In this document: in pieces, positions 43,217 to 51,888 of the stretch
Layout: each line of letters starts with the position of its first letter
How positions within the stretch are numbered: position 1 is the stretch's first letter
NCBI GenBank assembly: GCA_002421005.1
Contig: DIJC01000001.1
Location: 126,968 to 190,967, forward strand
Reading direction: 5' to 3'
From: Enterobacteriaceae bacterium UBA5654
GTDB lineage: Bacteria > Pseudomonadota > Gammaproteobacteria > Enterobacterales > Enterobacteriaceae
DNA length: 64,000 bases
The notes under the pieces: generated by a model
Told to the model about the DNA's origin: nothing
The model's database searches: none
Seen by the model: the letters and a program-made list of their open reading frames with translations, nothing else
Position numbers and translations under genes: made by a program

Positions 43217-43621
43217 ATGCAAGCGCGAGTGAAGTGGGTTGAAGGGTTAACGTTCCTGGGCGAGTCGGCTTCCGGCCACCAGATTTTAATGGACGGTAAC
43301 TCCGGTGATAAAGCGCCCAGCCCGATGGAAATGGTGCTGATGGCGGCAGGCGGATGCAGTGCGATTGACGTGGTCTCGATCCTGCAAAAGGGGCGTCAGG
43401 AGGTTACCCACTGCGAGGTGAAACTGACCTCAGAGCGCCGTGAAGAGGCCCCGCGCCTGTTCACCCATATCAATTTGCACTTTATCGTCACCGGTCACGA
43501 TTTGAAAGACAGCGCCGTGTCCCGCGCGGTAGACCTCTCGGCAGAGAAATACTGTTCGGTAGCGCTGATGCTGGAAAAAGCCGTGAATATTACCCATTCA
43601 TACGAAGTGAACGTTGCCTGA
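43217..43621 (+). CDS. yhfA: YhfA, OsmC-family protein
   Basis: A 134-residue OsmC/Ohr-like protein. The two family cysteines are in AAGGCSAIDVVS and AEKYCSVALML, so it may act on organic peroxides; that activity has not been shown for YhfA. I chose the ATG at 43217 (MQARVKWVEGL) because GGGAG at 43203-43207 is correctly spaced and this is the E. coli N-terminus; ATG 43211 and a TTG at 43208 lie too close to it. Confidence 0.93.
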   Translation: MQARVKWVEGLTFLGESASGHQILMDGNSGDKAPSPMEMVLMAAGGCSAIDVVSILQKGRQEVTHCEVKLTSERREEAPRLFTHINLHFIVTGHDLKDSAVSRAVDLSAEKYCSVALMLEKAVNITHSYEVNVA

Positions 43622-43627
43622 TCCGTC

Positions 43628-43660
43628 GCCGGGCCTCGCGCCCGGCTATTCGATTTTTTT
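43628..43660. terminator. Terminator between yhfA and prkB
   Basis: A 7-bp stem (GCCGGGC / GCCCGGC, loop CTCGC) lies six bases after the yhfA stop, with a run of seven T about seven bases on. The run overlaps the last codons of convergent prkB. Confidence 0.65.
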
Positions 43661-44515
43661 GCCTTCCACCAGCCGCTGAACCAGCGGCAGCATGATCAGC
43701 TCCATCGCCAGCCCCATTTTCCCGCCCGGCACCACTAAAGTATTGATGTGAGATATAAATGAGCCTTGCAGCATCGCCAGCAGCCAGGGGAAATCGATGC
43801 CTTCGAGGTTGCGGAAGTGGATCACCACAAAACTTTCATCCAGCGACGGGATGCCTTTGGCGGCAAACGGGTTGGAGGTGTCAACGGTCGGCACCCGCTG
43901 GAAGTTGATATGGGTGCGGGAGAACTGCGGGGTGATGAAGTTAATGTAGTCCTCCATTGAACGCACCACCGAGTCCATCACCGCCTCGCGCGAATGCCCA
44001 CGCTCGCTGGTATCGCGGATCAGTTTCTGGATCCACTCGAGGTTAACAATAGGCACCACGCCCACCAGCAAATCAACATGGCGGGCGACGTCATGCTGCG
44101 GCGTCACCACGCCGCCATGCAGTCCTTCATAAAACAGCACGTCGGTCGGTTCCGGCAGCGGCTGCCACGGCGTGAAGGTGCCGGGCACCTGATTCCACGG
44201 CACTGCTTCATCATAGGTATGCAGGTATTTTCGCGCCTGCCCGGTGCCCGACCGCCCGTATTCGATAAAGGTTTGTTCCAGCAGGCCGAAATCGTTCGCC
44301 TCCGGGCCGAAATAACTAATGTGCCGACCAAGATCGCGCGCTTTGCGGATCGCCATATCCATTTCCGGGCGGGTGTAGCGATGGAAACTGTCCCCTTCGA
44401 CTTCTGCCGCGTGCAGGCTGAGCTGGGCAAAGATCTTGCGAAAGGCGAGGCTGGTGGTGGTGGTTCCCGCCCCGCTGGAGCCTGTGACCGCAATCACCGG
44501 ATGTTTGGCAGACAT
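43646..44515 (-). CDS. prkB: PrkB, phosphoribulokinase-like P-loop kinase
   Basis: A 289-residue P-loop kinase related to phosphoribulokinase: P-loop GSSGAGTTTTSLAF, EGDSFHRY, and EGLHGGVV. The host lineage lacks a Calvin cycle, so its true substrate is unknown. It is followed closely by the crp-side genes and preceded by yheU and yheT on the same strand, forming yheT-yheU-prkB. Confidence 0.93.
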   Translation of the reverse strand: MSAKHPVIAVTGSSGAGTTTTSLAFRKIFAQLSLHAAEVEGDSFHRYTRPEMDMAIRKARDLGRHISYFGPEANDFGLLEQTFIEYGRSGTGQARKYLHTYDEAVPWNQVPGTFTPWQPLPEPTDVLFYEGLHGGVVTPQHDVARHVDLLVGVVPIVNLEWIQKLIRDTSERGHSREAVMDSVVRSMEDYINFITPQFSRTHINFQRVPTVDTSNPFAAKGIPSLDESFVVIHFRNLEGIDFPWLLAMLQGSFISHINTLVVPGGKMGLAMELIMLPLVQRLVEGKKIE

Positions 44516-44539
44516 AGCTACTCCCTGATTATCAGTTAT

Positions 44540-44758
44540 TTAGCCGCGAAACTGCTTGCGAGGCATGATATTGACCGTCTCATGCAACTCTGACCAGACC
44601 AGCACGGCTTCGCCGGTTTGTAACTGGTGCTTTACGTCGGCGACTTTTTGCGCCAGTGAGCGCTCATGTTCACCATAATCGGTGCCTTCACGCAAGACAA
44701 AGCTTTCGATCAGGCTATCGAGGGTTACAGGGTCAAGATCCTGCCAGGGAATAATCAT
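44540..44758 (-). CDS. yheU: YheU family protein
   Basis: A 72-residue conserved protein of unknown function: MIIPWQDLDPVTLDSLIESF, then TDYGEHERSL and SELHETVNIMPRKQF. I chose the start at 44758 by match to E. coli YheU; the in-frame start at 44812 would overlap yheT by 52 bases. It lies 2 bp after yheT and 24 bp before prkB. Confidence 0.93.
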   Translation of the reverse strand: MIIPWQDLDPVTLDSLIESFVLREGTDYGEHERSLAQKVADVKHQLQTGEAVLVWSELHETVNIMPRKQFRG

Positions 44759-44760
44759 CT

Positions 44761-45777
44761 TCAGGCTCCGAGATAGGTTTTCAGCCAGTCGGGAATGCGT
44801 TTTTCCAGCCACATTTCCGGGCGGCGCAGCGTACCGCCGACAAAGCCAACGTGACCGCCGTGCTCGGTAAGCTGGTACTCAACCTGCGGCGGTAAGGTGG
44901 CGGGATCGGGAATAACGTGGTGATCCATAAAAGGATCGTCTTTAGCATGGATGATCAGCGTCGGTTTAGCGATCTGATTAAGTAACGGCATGGCGCTGCA
45001 CTGACGATAGTAATCGATCGCGTCAGCAAAACCGTGGATGCGCGCGGTGATCAGGTCATCAAAATCGCGCAGGCGGCGCACGCGCTTCAACTGAGCCAGC
45101 TCAATCGGCAGGGTGCCGGGATAGGCTTTGAGTTTTCGCGACGCGTTGCCTTTCAGCAGGTTAAGCAAATAGCGCTGATAAACGCGGGAAAAGCCTTTTT
45201 CCATATGGTAGCTGCACGCTTCCAGCACAAACGGCGCGGAGACAATCACGGCGGCGTCGAGCGGCGCGTCCGCGCCTGCTTTCGCCAGCAGGCACGCCAG
45301 CATATTACCGCCGAGTGAATAGCCCACGGCGGCGGTCGGCGCGGGGCCGAATTCGCGTTTCAGCCAGTGTAAAAACCAGCTACCGTCTTCCGTTTCGCCG
45401 GAGTGATAGATGCGGTTCAGGCGGTTTGGCTCGCCGCTACAGCCGCGAAAATGCATCACCACGCCCAGCCAGCCCTGGTCGCTGGCAGACTGGATCAGGC
45501 CGTGGACGTAAGGACTATGCAGGCTGCCTTCCAGCCCGTGAAAGACCACCAGCCGGGGTTTGTGCTGCGCCTGCGACGGATCTTCACTCCACGCCAGATC
45601 GACAAAATCACCGTCCGGCAGATCCAGACGCTGCCAGACCGGGGTGAACTGAAGCCTGCGGCGCAGCAGGCGTGGCAGCATGGTTTGCAGATGCGGATTT
45701 CGCGCGCCCGGCATCGGGTGGAAAACGCGTGTATCGCCCTGTGTGGCGAAATGTTCGTCAGATGAAATGTGGGCCAT
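44761..45777 (-). CDS. yheT: YheT, alpha/beta hydrolase
   Basis: A 338-residue hydrolase of the embryogenic-abhydrolase (UPF0017) type. The nucleophile Ser is in AVGYSLGGNMLAC, the acid is probably the Asp of AKDDPFMD, and the His is in EHGGHVGF. The substrate is unknown, with ester or acyl substrates likely. I chose the start MAHISSDEHF at 45777 by comparison with E. coli. In E. coli the next gene upstream is yheS; here 11.5 kb lies between them. Confidence 0.93.
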   Translation of the reverse strand: MAHISSDEHFATQGDTRVFHPMPGARNPHLQTMLPRLLRRRLQFTPVWQRLDLPDGDFVDLAWSEDPSQAQHKPRLVVFHGLEGSLHSPYVHGLIQSASDQGWLGVVMHFRGCSGEPNRLNRIYHSGETEDGSWFLHWLKREFGPAPTAAVGYSLGGNMLACLLAKAGADAPLDAAVIVSAPFVLEACSYHMEKGFSRVYQRYLLNLLKGNASRKLKAYPGTLPIELAQLKRVRRLRDFDDLITARIHGFADAIDYYRQCSAMPLLNQIAKPTLIIHAKDDPFMDHHVIPDPATLPPQVEYQLTEHGGHVGFVGGTLRRPEMWLEKRIPDWLKTYLGA

Positions 45778-45858
45778 AGCACGGATTATGTTAAGAAAGT
45801 GGCGCGGTAATATACCGCTTTTCATCACTACGGTTTATGCATTTGACGGTAATCGCCG

Positions 45859-46578
45859 CTAGTCGGCAAGCAGATTACGCGAAAACAGATGAATATCGAC
45901 GTCCGGTTTGCGTCGCCAGAGCCGCGCTTTGCGTGCCCCGGTCGCCACACTTTCGCCGGTCTCTTCCAGCATCCCGGAGGCTTCAATGCGGCGGATCAGG
46001 CTTTTACGCTGGATCGGCTGGCCGAGGATAATTTCCGTTGCCTCATGAAGCTGCGCCTGGGTGAAGGTATCAGGCAGGCAATAAACCGGCAGCAGGGAGT
46101 ACATCGTCTTTTGCCGCAAGCGGTGCAGGCCCGTCTCAATAATCTTTTGATGGTCAAATGCCAGGGCGTAACCGTCCAACTCGTCTACCGGCAGCCAGCG
46201 GGCATCGCTGACGCTCGCAATATGCGGCGCGCAATCCACCCAGGCGATGAGCGCAAACCAGGCGATGGTCAGGCTCCAGCCGCGCGGATCGCGATCCGGG
46301 CCGGAAAAGGTATCAAGCTGTTCCAGCCACGACGGGGAAACCCCGGCTTTTTCGGTGAGCTTACGCAGGGCGGTGTCGCGCGTGTGCTGGTCACGGGCGA
46401 TATCGATAAACCCGCCCGGCAATCCCCAGCATCCCTGCTGCGGCTGACTGGCGCGCTCTACCATCAGGACGCAGAGTTTTCCCTCGTGCAGGGTAAACAG
46501 CACGCTGTCCACCGTCACCAGCGGCGAGGGAAAACGGGTGGCGTCGTAATTCTTCAGGTACTCAGCTTCGGTGATCAT
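45859..46578 (-). CDS. nrtR: NrtR-type Nudix-related transcriptional regulator
   Basis: NrtR proteins join an ADP-ribose-sensing Nudix domain to a winged helix and repress NAD-synthesis genes. The 239 residues have a Nudix domain at about 18-150 and a C-terminal winged helix at about 155-235 (FTQAQLHEATEIILGQPIQR to GARKARLWRR). The Nudix box is degenerate: after LPGGFID the catalytic Glu run reads RKLTEKAGV instead of REUxEExGU, so sensing rather than hydrolysis is likely. It is divergent from the PRPP synthase-like gene and nadV, which supports the assignment. Confidence 0.88.
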   Translation of the reverse strand: MITEAEYLKNYDATRFPSPLVTVDSVLFTLHEGKLCVLMVERASQPQQGCWGLPGGFIDIARDQHTRDTALRKLTEKAGVSPSWLEQLDTFSGPDRDPRGWSLTIAWFALIAWVDCAPHIASVSDARWLPVDELDGYALAFDHQKIIETGLHRLRQKTMYSLLPVYCLPDTFTQAQLHEATEIILGQPIQRKSLIRRIEASGMLEETGESVATGARKARLWRRKPDVDIHLFSRNLLAD

Positions 46579-46718
46579 CTGCCGTCTCAGATCGTCGTGG
46601 AAAAGGGGCTTTCAGTTTAGCAGCCCATAGCGGTGCAGAATACGTGCTTTTTTTTTACACATTATCAACGTGTTAATGATAGGGTGCTTTTTGTTTAAAA
46701 AATAACTTGCATAATATG

Positions 46719-46756
46719 TGTCTTAGGGACATTATTAAATTGTCGCAGGGACATTA
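46719..46756. promoter_or_regulatory. Tandem operator-like repeats upstream of the NAD-salvage genes
   Basis: TGTCTTAGGGACATTA (46719-46734) and TGTCGCAGGGACATTA (46741-46756) are direct copies 22 bp apart, two helical turns. Each contains TGTC and GACA as an inverted pair. They end 18 bp before the first ATG, where a repressor would block transcription start or elongation. NrtR is the obvious candidate. Confidence 0.7.
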
Positions 46757-46777
46757 AATAACTGAGAGGGTGAAATG

Positions 46778-47638
46778 ATGGAACATCGATTGCAGTTATT
46801 CATCGATAATCAGCAAATCGCATTCACGCACGGCGTATTTCCCGATGGCGCGGTCTGGCTGAAAGTGACCGGTGCGCTGCCACAAACGGCACAGCTGATG
46901 CGCATCCGCGCCGCCGCCATGCATGACATGAATGATTTCATGCTGCTGGCTCAGTTAGTCGATGCCGTGCGTCACACCACCGATGTGCTGGTCAGCCATC
47001 TGGAACTGCCGTGGCTGCCGTGGGCGCGTCAGGATCGCTACATGGTTGACGGAGACAGCTTCGCGCTGAAAGTTTTCGCCCGCCAGCTTAACGTTCTCGG
47101 CTTTAATAAAGTGAAAGTGCTCGACCCGCACAGCGATGCCGCCGGGGCAGCAATCGATAATTTGGTCGGGATCACCCAGGAGCGTTGCCTGCTGCAAAGC
47201 GCCACTTTGCGCCGCAGATTTGCCGCCAGAGAACTGATGCTGGTGGCCCCGGACGCCGGAGCGCTGAAGAAAATCGATGCGGTGGCTAAAGCCGTCGGCG
47301 TTTCAGAGTACGCCATTCTGAGCAAAAAACGCGATGTCGCCAGCGGCAATCTGACGGGATTCGCGCTGGTGGCGGGTGACGTTAAAGGCCGCGACGTGCT
47401 GATTGCCGACGACCTGTGCGATGCAGGCGGGACGTTTATCGGCTCTGCGCAGGTTCTGCGCGAGGCCGGGGCACGCAGCGTCAGCCTGTACGTCACCCAC
47501 GGCATTTTTTCGAAAGGCGTTGAGAACCTGCTGTCAAACGGCATTGACGCCATCTATACCACCACCTCTTTTACCTCACCGTCGCTGCAACATCCGCAGG
47601 TTGAGCTGATTGACATTGACGCCATTTACCGCGCTTAA
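46778..47638 (+). CDS. Ribose-phosphate pyrophosphokinase-like protein
   Basis: Makes PRPP from ribose 5-phosphate and ATP in the main family. The 286 residues are shorter than housekeeping Prs (about 315). The catalytic flexible-loop region is PWARQDRYMVDGDSFALKV and the PRPP-binding loop is VLIADDLCDAGGTFIGSA. Placed directly before nadV, it probably supplies PRPP to that enzyme. An ATG three bases earlier (46775) is possible; 46778 is better spaced from AGGG at 46767-46770. Confidence 0.9.
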   Translation: MEHRLQLFIDNQQIAFTHGVFPDGAVWLKVTGALPQTAQLMRIRAAAMHDMNDFMLLAQLVDAVRHTTDVLVSHLELPWLPWARQDRYMVDGDSFALKVFARQLNVLGFNKVKVLDPHSDAAGAAIDNLVGITQERCLLQSATLRRRFAARELMLVAPDAGALKKIDAVAKAVGVSEYAILSKKRDVASGNLTGFALVAGDVKGRDVLIADDLCDAGGTFIGSAQVLREAGARSVSLYVTHGIFSKGVENLLSNGIDAIYTTTSFTSPSLQHPQVELIDIDAIYRA

Positions 47639-47651
47639 CGGAGACAACACC

Positions 47652-49142
47652 ATGAAAATGAATCCTGTTCTGGCTATTGACGGTTACAAAGTTTCCCACC
47701 GCGTGCAGTATCCGCAGGGCACAACGAAGGTCTATTCGAATTTTACCCCACGCAGCGACCGCTTTTTCCAGTCGCCACTCGCGGACGGCAAGCTGGTTTT
47801 CTTCGGGCTTCAGGGGTTTATGCAGTGGTTTCTGGTCGATCTGTTTAACGACGCGTTCTTTGCCCGCCCGGAAGACGAAGTGGTCAATGAATATAAGCAG
47901 GTGATGGACAGCTATCTGGGCCGTGACGCGGTGGCGGTAGATCATATTCGCACCCTGCACCGCACGGGCTACCTGCCGCTGCACATTAAGTCGCTGGATG
48001 AAGGCAGCAAAGTGCCGATGAAAGTGCCAGTGCTGACCATCACCAACACCCGTGATGATGCTTTCTGGCTGGTGAACTATCTGGAAACGGTGCTTTCCGC
48101 CGAATTATGGAAAGCCTCTACCAACGCCACTATCGCGCATCAGTACCGCAAAATCTGTGAGCAATGGGCGGACAAAACCTGTAGCGATCTGTCGCATCTC
48201 GATTTCCAGTGCCACGACTTTTCGTTTCGCGGAATGTCCGGGTTACAGGACACCATGCAGGCGGGCTGCGGTCATCTGCTCAGCTTTAAGGGCACCGACA
48301 GCATTCCTTCGCTGCTCTATGCCCGTGATTACTATACCGATGGCGAAGAGTATTTCATCGGCGCAAGCATCCCGGCGACTGAGCACAGCGTGATGTGTAT
48401 GGGCAGCTATGAAGGCGAAATCGACACTTTCCGCCGCCTGATTGCCGAGCTGTATCCGCAGGGATTTGTGTCTATCGTCTCCGATACCTGGGATTACTGG
48501 CGCGTTCTGACGGAATATACCCGCGAGCTGAAAGATATTATCCTCAGTCGTGAAGGGCGGGTAGTATTTCGCCCGGACAGCGGCGACCCGACAGAGATCC
48601 TCTGCGGCACCGGCGCGGATGACGATACTCGCGCGGATCGCAGCCCGGAAGAAAAAGGCTCGGTGGAAGTGTTATGGGAAATCTTCGGCGGTACGATCAA
48701 TGACAAAGGCTATAAAGTGCTCGACCCGCACGTGGGGCTGATTTATGGCGATTCGATTACCCTTGAGCGCGCCAATACTATTCTGCGTCGCCTGGAAGCA
48801 AAAGGGTTTGCCAGTTCTAACGTGGTCTTCGGTATTGGCTCTTTTACCTATCAGTACAACACCCGCGACACCTTTGGTTTTGCGATGAAAGCCACATGGG
48901 GCCAGGTTAACGGCGAGGGGCGCACCATCTTTAAAGAGCCGAAAACCGATAACGGTCTGAAACGTTCAGCGCGCGGCCTGCTGCGGGTAGAGCGCGACGC
49001 GCAGGGCGAGTTTCAGTTGCACGATGAGCAGACCTGGGAGCAGGAGCAAACCGGTGAACTGAAAACCCGTTTTCTGGACGGGAAAATCGTCAATCACGAG
49101 CATTTCGAACAAATCCGTCAGCGTCTGGCGGCCCAGCGTTAA
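47652..49142 (+). CDS. nadV: Nicotinamide phosphoribosyltransferase NadV
   Basis: Turns nicotinamide and PRPP into NMN, a one-step NAD salvage route that skips nicotinamide deamidation. The 496 residues match NAMPT/NadV: MKMNPVLAIDGYKVSHRVQY at the N-terminus, SVMCMGSYEGE, SDTWDYW, FRPDSGDP and GIGSFTYQYNTRDTFGFA. The ATG at 47652 has GGAG eight bases upstream; an in-frame start at 47610 would lie inside the previous gene. It is 13 bp after the PRPP synthase-like gene, so the two form one operon. E. coli K-12 has no nadV. Confidence 0.94.
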   Translation: MKMNPVLAIDGYKVSHRVQYPQGTTKVYSNFTPRSDRFFQSPLADGKLVFFGLQGFMQWFLVDLFNDAFFARPEDEVVNEYKQVMDSYLGRDAVAVDHIRTLHRTGYLPLHIKSLDEGSKVPMKVPVLTITNTRDDAFWLVNYLETVLSAELWKASTNATIAHQYRKICEQWADKTCSDLSHLDFQCHDFSFRGMSGLQDTMQAGCGHLLSFKGTDSIPSLLYARDYYTDGEEYFIGASIPATEHSVMCMGSYEGEIDTFRRLIAELYPQGFVSIVSDTWDYWRVLTEYTRELKDIILSREGRVVFRPDSGDPTEILCGTGADDDTRADRSPEEKGSVEVLWEIFGGTINDKGYKVLDPHVGLIYGDSITLERANTILRRLEAKGFASSNVVFGIGSFTYQYNTRDTFGFAMKATWGQVNGEGRTIFKEPKTDNGLKRSARGLLRVERDAQGEFQLHDEQTWEQEQTGELKTRFLDGKIVNHEHFEQIRQRLAAQR

Positions 49143-49357
49143 TTTTTCTGATGCAATGAAAGCGGTGCAGGGACGCCCGCTTGCTGAATCGCATTTCTCC
49201 GCACTGCAAATTGATCCTCATCACAAATATCGAATCTGATTATTACTCTCAGGCTAACGATCTCACCCGCCGCGTAATTGATGCATTTCTCACCGAAGTT
49301 CAGACTCTCCTTAGTGTTAAGCAAATCAAAATGATTGGCTGAATCAGGAGGTTAATA
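49143..49357 (+). promoter_or_regulatory. nadV-mdcA intergenic region with mdc promoter
   Basis: This 215-bp gap must hold the mdcA promoter and MdcR operator. TTGATCCTCATCAC at 49211-49224 is one base from an FNR site. A frame from about 49211 to 49342 reads like a protein end (SDYYSQANDLTRRVIDAFLT) and may be a gene remnant. No terminator hairpin for nadV is obvious. Confidence 0.45.
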
Positions 49358-51013
49358 ATGTTATCTGGGCAAACGCCAGCACGGGTCTGGAATACGCGCC
49401 GCACTGAAAAGCAGCGGCGTATGGCTTCCGTACCGGTGCAGGGCAAGGTGCTGCCGACGGCGGACCTTGCAGCCATGCTGGAAAAACTGATTGCGCCGGG
49501 CGACCGCGTGGTCTTAGAGGGCAACAACCAGAAGCAGGCGGATTTTTTATCCCGTATGCTCGCGGAAGTTAACCCGCAAACGGTGCACGATCTGCATATG
49601 ATCATGCCAAGCGTCGGGCGCAGTGAGCATCTCGACATCTTTGAAAAAGGCATCGCCCGCAAACTGGATTTCTCCTTCTCCGGCACCCAGAGCCTGCGCA
49701 TTTCGCAGCTGCTGGAAGATGGCCTGCTGGAGATCGGCGCGATCCATACCTACATCGAGCTTTACTCCCGTCTGTATGTGGATCTGGCGCCGAACGTGGC
49801 GCTGATTGCCGGTTTTAAAGCGGACCGCAAAGGTAATCTTTATACCGGGGCCAGTACCGAAGACACCCCGGCGCTGGTGGAAGCCGCTGCCTTCCACGAT
49901 GGGATCGTCATTGCGCAGGTCAATGAACTGGTGGACGACGAGAGCGAGTTACCGCGCGTGGATATTCCCGGCTCGTGGATCGATTACGTGGTGGTAGCCG
50001 ATAAACCTTTCTTTATTGAACCGCTGTTCACCCGCGATCCACGCCTGATCAAACAGGAACACATCCTGATGGCGATGATGGCGATCAAAGGCATCTATGC
50101 AGAACATCAGGTGCAGTCGCTGAACCACGGCATCGGCTTTAACACCGCCGCTATCGAACTGCTGCTGCCGACTTACGGCGAACAGCTTGGGCTGAAGGGC
50201 AAAATCTGTAAGCACTGGACCCTGAACCCGCACCCGACGCTGATCCCGGCCATTGAGAGCGGCTGGGTGGAGAGCGTTCACTGCTTCGGCGGCGAACTGG
50301 GGATGGAAGAGTACATCCGCGCCCGCCCTGACGTGTTCTTTACCGGTGCCGATGGTTCGATGCGCTCCAACCGCGCGTTTTGCCAGCTGGCGGGGCAGTA
50401 TGCGGTTGATATGTTTATCGGCTCGACGTTGCAGGTGGATGGTTACGCAAACTCTTCTACCGTAACCCGTGGTCGTCTCTCCGGCTTCGGCGGCGCGCCG
50501 AATATGGGCCACGATCCGCACGGACGCCGTCATGCCACCCCGGCCTGGCTGAATATGATCACCGAACCTGACCCGATGCAGCGCGGTAAAAAGCTGGTGG
50601 TGCAGATGGTGGAAACCTTCCAGGCAGGCGTCAAACCTACCTTCGTTGAAACGCTCGATGCCGTTGAGGTGGCGAAATCCTCCGGGATGCCGCTGGCACC
50701 GGTCATGATCTACGGCGACGACGTGACCCACGTCCTGACCGAAGAAGGCATCGCCTATCTCTACCGCGCTGAATCGCTGGAAGAGCGCCGGGCGATGGTC
50801 GCGGCGGTCGCCGGGATCACCGATATCGGTCTGGGCGTTGACGCGAAACGCGTCGCCGAACTGCGCCGCAGCGGCAAAGTGGTTTACCCGGAAGATATCG
50901 GCATTCGCCGTACCGACGCTACCCGTTCCCTGCTGGCTGCGGGCAGCGTAGCCGACCTGGTGGAATGGTCCGATGGCCTGTACAACCCGCCGGCGAAATT
51001 TCGGAGCTGGTAA
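49358..51013 (+). CDS. mdcA: Malonate decarboxylase alpha subunit (acetyl-S-ACP:malonate ACP transferase)
   Basis: MdcA moves the acyl carrier from acetyl to malonate, producing malonyl-S-ACP and releasing acetate. The 551 residues match Klebsiella MdcA in length and sequence, with family segments HDLHMIMPSVGRSEHLD, FSGTQSLRISQL and SGFGGAPNMGHDPHGRRHA. The start has AGGAGG six bases upstream. It leads the mdcABCDEFGH cluster. Its stop overlaps the mdcB start by one base (TAATG). Confidence 0.97.
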   Translation: MLSGQTPARVWNTRRTEKQRRMASVPVQGKVLPTADLAAMLEKLIAPGDRVVLEGNNQKQADFLSRMLAEVNPQTVHDLHMIMPSVGRSEHLDIFEKGIARKLDFSFSGTQSLRISQLLEDGLLEIGAIHTYIELYSRLYVDLAPNVALIAGFKADRKGNLYTGASTEDTPALVEAAAFHDGIVIAQVNELVDDESELPRVDIPGSWIDYVVVADKPFFIEPLFTRDPRLIKQEHILMAMMAIKGIYAEHQVQSLNHGIGFNTAAIELLLPTYGEQLGLKGKICKHWTLNPHPTLIPAIESGWVESVHCFGGELGMEEYIRARPDVFFTGADGSMRSNRAFCQLAGQYAVDMFIGSTLQVDGYANSSTVTRGRLSGFGGAPNMGHDPHGRRHATPAWLNMITEPDPMQRGKKLVVQMVETFQAGVKPTFVETLDAVEVAKSSGMPLAPVMIYGDDVTHVLTEEGIAYLYRAESLEERRAMVAAVAGITDIGLGVDAKRVAELRRSGKVVYPEDIGIRRTDATRSLLAAGSVADLVEWSDGLYNPPAKFRSW

Positions 51014-51879
51014 TGAAACTTCTGCCACAGATGCAGGTTGAAGGCGGTGCCGAATGGCTGGCGCGAACCGCCACACAATCCCTGATTGATGAAGCACGTT
51101 TAAGCCCGAAACCTGGTCTGGTGGACAGCCGGGGAAGCGGCGCGCATCACGACCTGACGCTGGCGCTGATGGAACGTTCTGCCCACGCGTTGACCCCGAC
51201 GTTTCATGCTCTGGCACAGCAAAGCTGGCAGCGCCCGGCGGACATTGCGCTCCGTCAGACCATCGGGCGGCTGGGACGCGAAGGCGAACAGCAAATGATG
51301 GCCGCCACCAACGGCGTGAATACCCATCGCGGCGCGATTTGGGCGCTGGGGCTGCTGGTCAGCGCGGTAGCCATGCTCGGCGCAAGCGGCACGGCGCGGG
51401 ACATTACTGCCACCGCCGCCTCGCTGGCTGGACTGCCGGACGACGCCGCGCCAAAAGTGTTCAGCAAAGGGCTGCGTGCCAGCCACCGTTATCGGGTGCC
51501 GGGCGCGCGCGAAGAGGCGCAGCAGGCGTTCCCGCACGTTATGCGCCTGGCGCTGCCGCAACTGCGCGCCAGCCGTCAGCGCGGCGGCAGTGAAGCCCAC
51601 GCCAGACTGGATGCGCTGATGGCCATTATGACGTCGCTAAGCGACACCTGCGTGCTTTCCCGCGCCGGAATGGAAGGGCTGGAAACCATGCAGCACGGCG
51701 CGCGCGCCGTCCTCCACGCCGGAGGAACTGCCAGCCTCGCCGGGCAACGTGCGCTGGCGGCGCTGGATCGTCAGATGCTCGCCCTTAACGCTTCGCCGGG
51801 TGGCGCGGCCGACCTGCTGGCCGCCACGCTGTTTCTTGACCGTATCGACGCGCGCTCAGCGCCGTACTTACCGAATTAA
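51013..51879 (+). CDS. mdcB: Triphosphoribosyl-dephospho-CoA synthase MdcB
   Basis: A CitG-family enzyme that joins ATP and dephospho-CoA into the precursor of the acyl-carrier prosthetic group. The family signature RLSPKPGLVDSRGSGAHHDL is at about residues 32-51 and NTHRGAIWALGLL near 100. Length 288. The start MKLLPQMQVEGG is set by the TAATG overlap with mdcA; an in-frame ATG at 50965 would be inside mdcA. Confidence 0.95.
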   Translation: MKLLPQMQVEGGAEWLARTATQSLIDEARLSPKPGLVDSRGSGAHHDLTLALMERSAHALTPTFHALAQQSWQRPADIALRQTIGRLGREGEQQMMAATNGVNTHRGAIWALGLLVSAVAMLGASGTARDITATAASLAGLPDDAAPKVFSKGLRASHRYRVPGAREEAQQAFPHVMRLALPQLRASRQRGGSEAHARLDALMAIMTSLSDTCVLSRAGMEGLETMQHGARAVLHAGGTASLAGQRALAALDRQMLALNASPGGAADLLAATLFLDRIDARSAPYLPN

Positions 51880-51888
51880 GAGGATGTT

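Noticed and set aside
43646..44515. prkB as evidence of a Calvin cycle
   Set aside because: PrkB-type proteins are universal in this lineage without RuBisCO; nothing else of the cycle is in the window.
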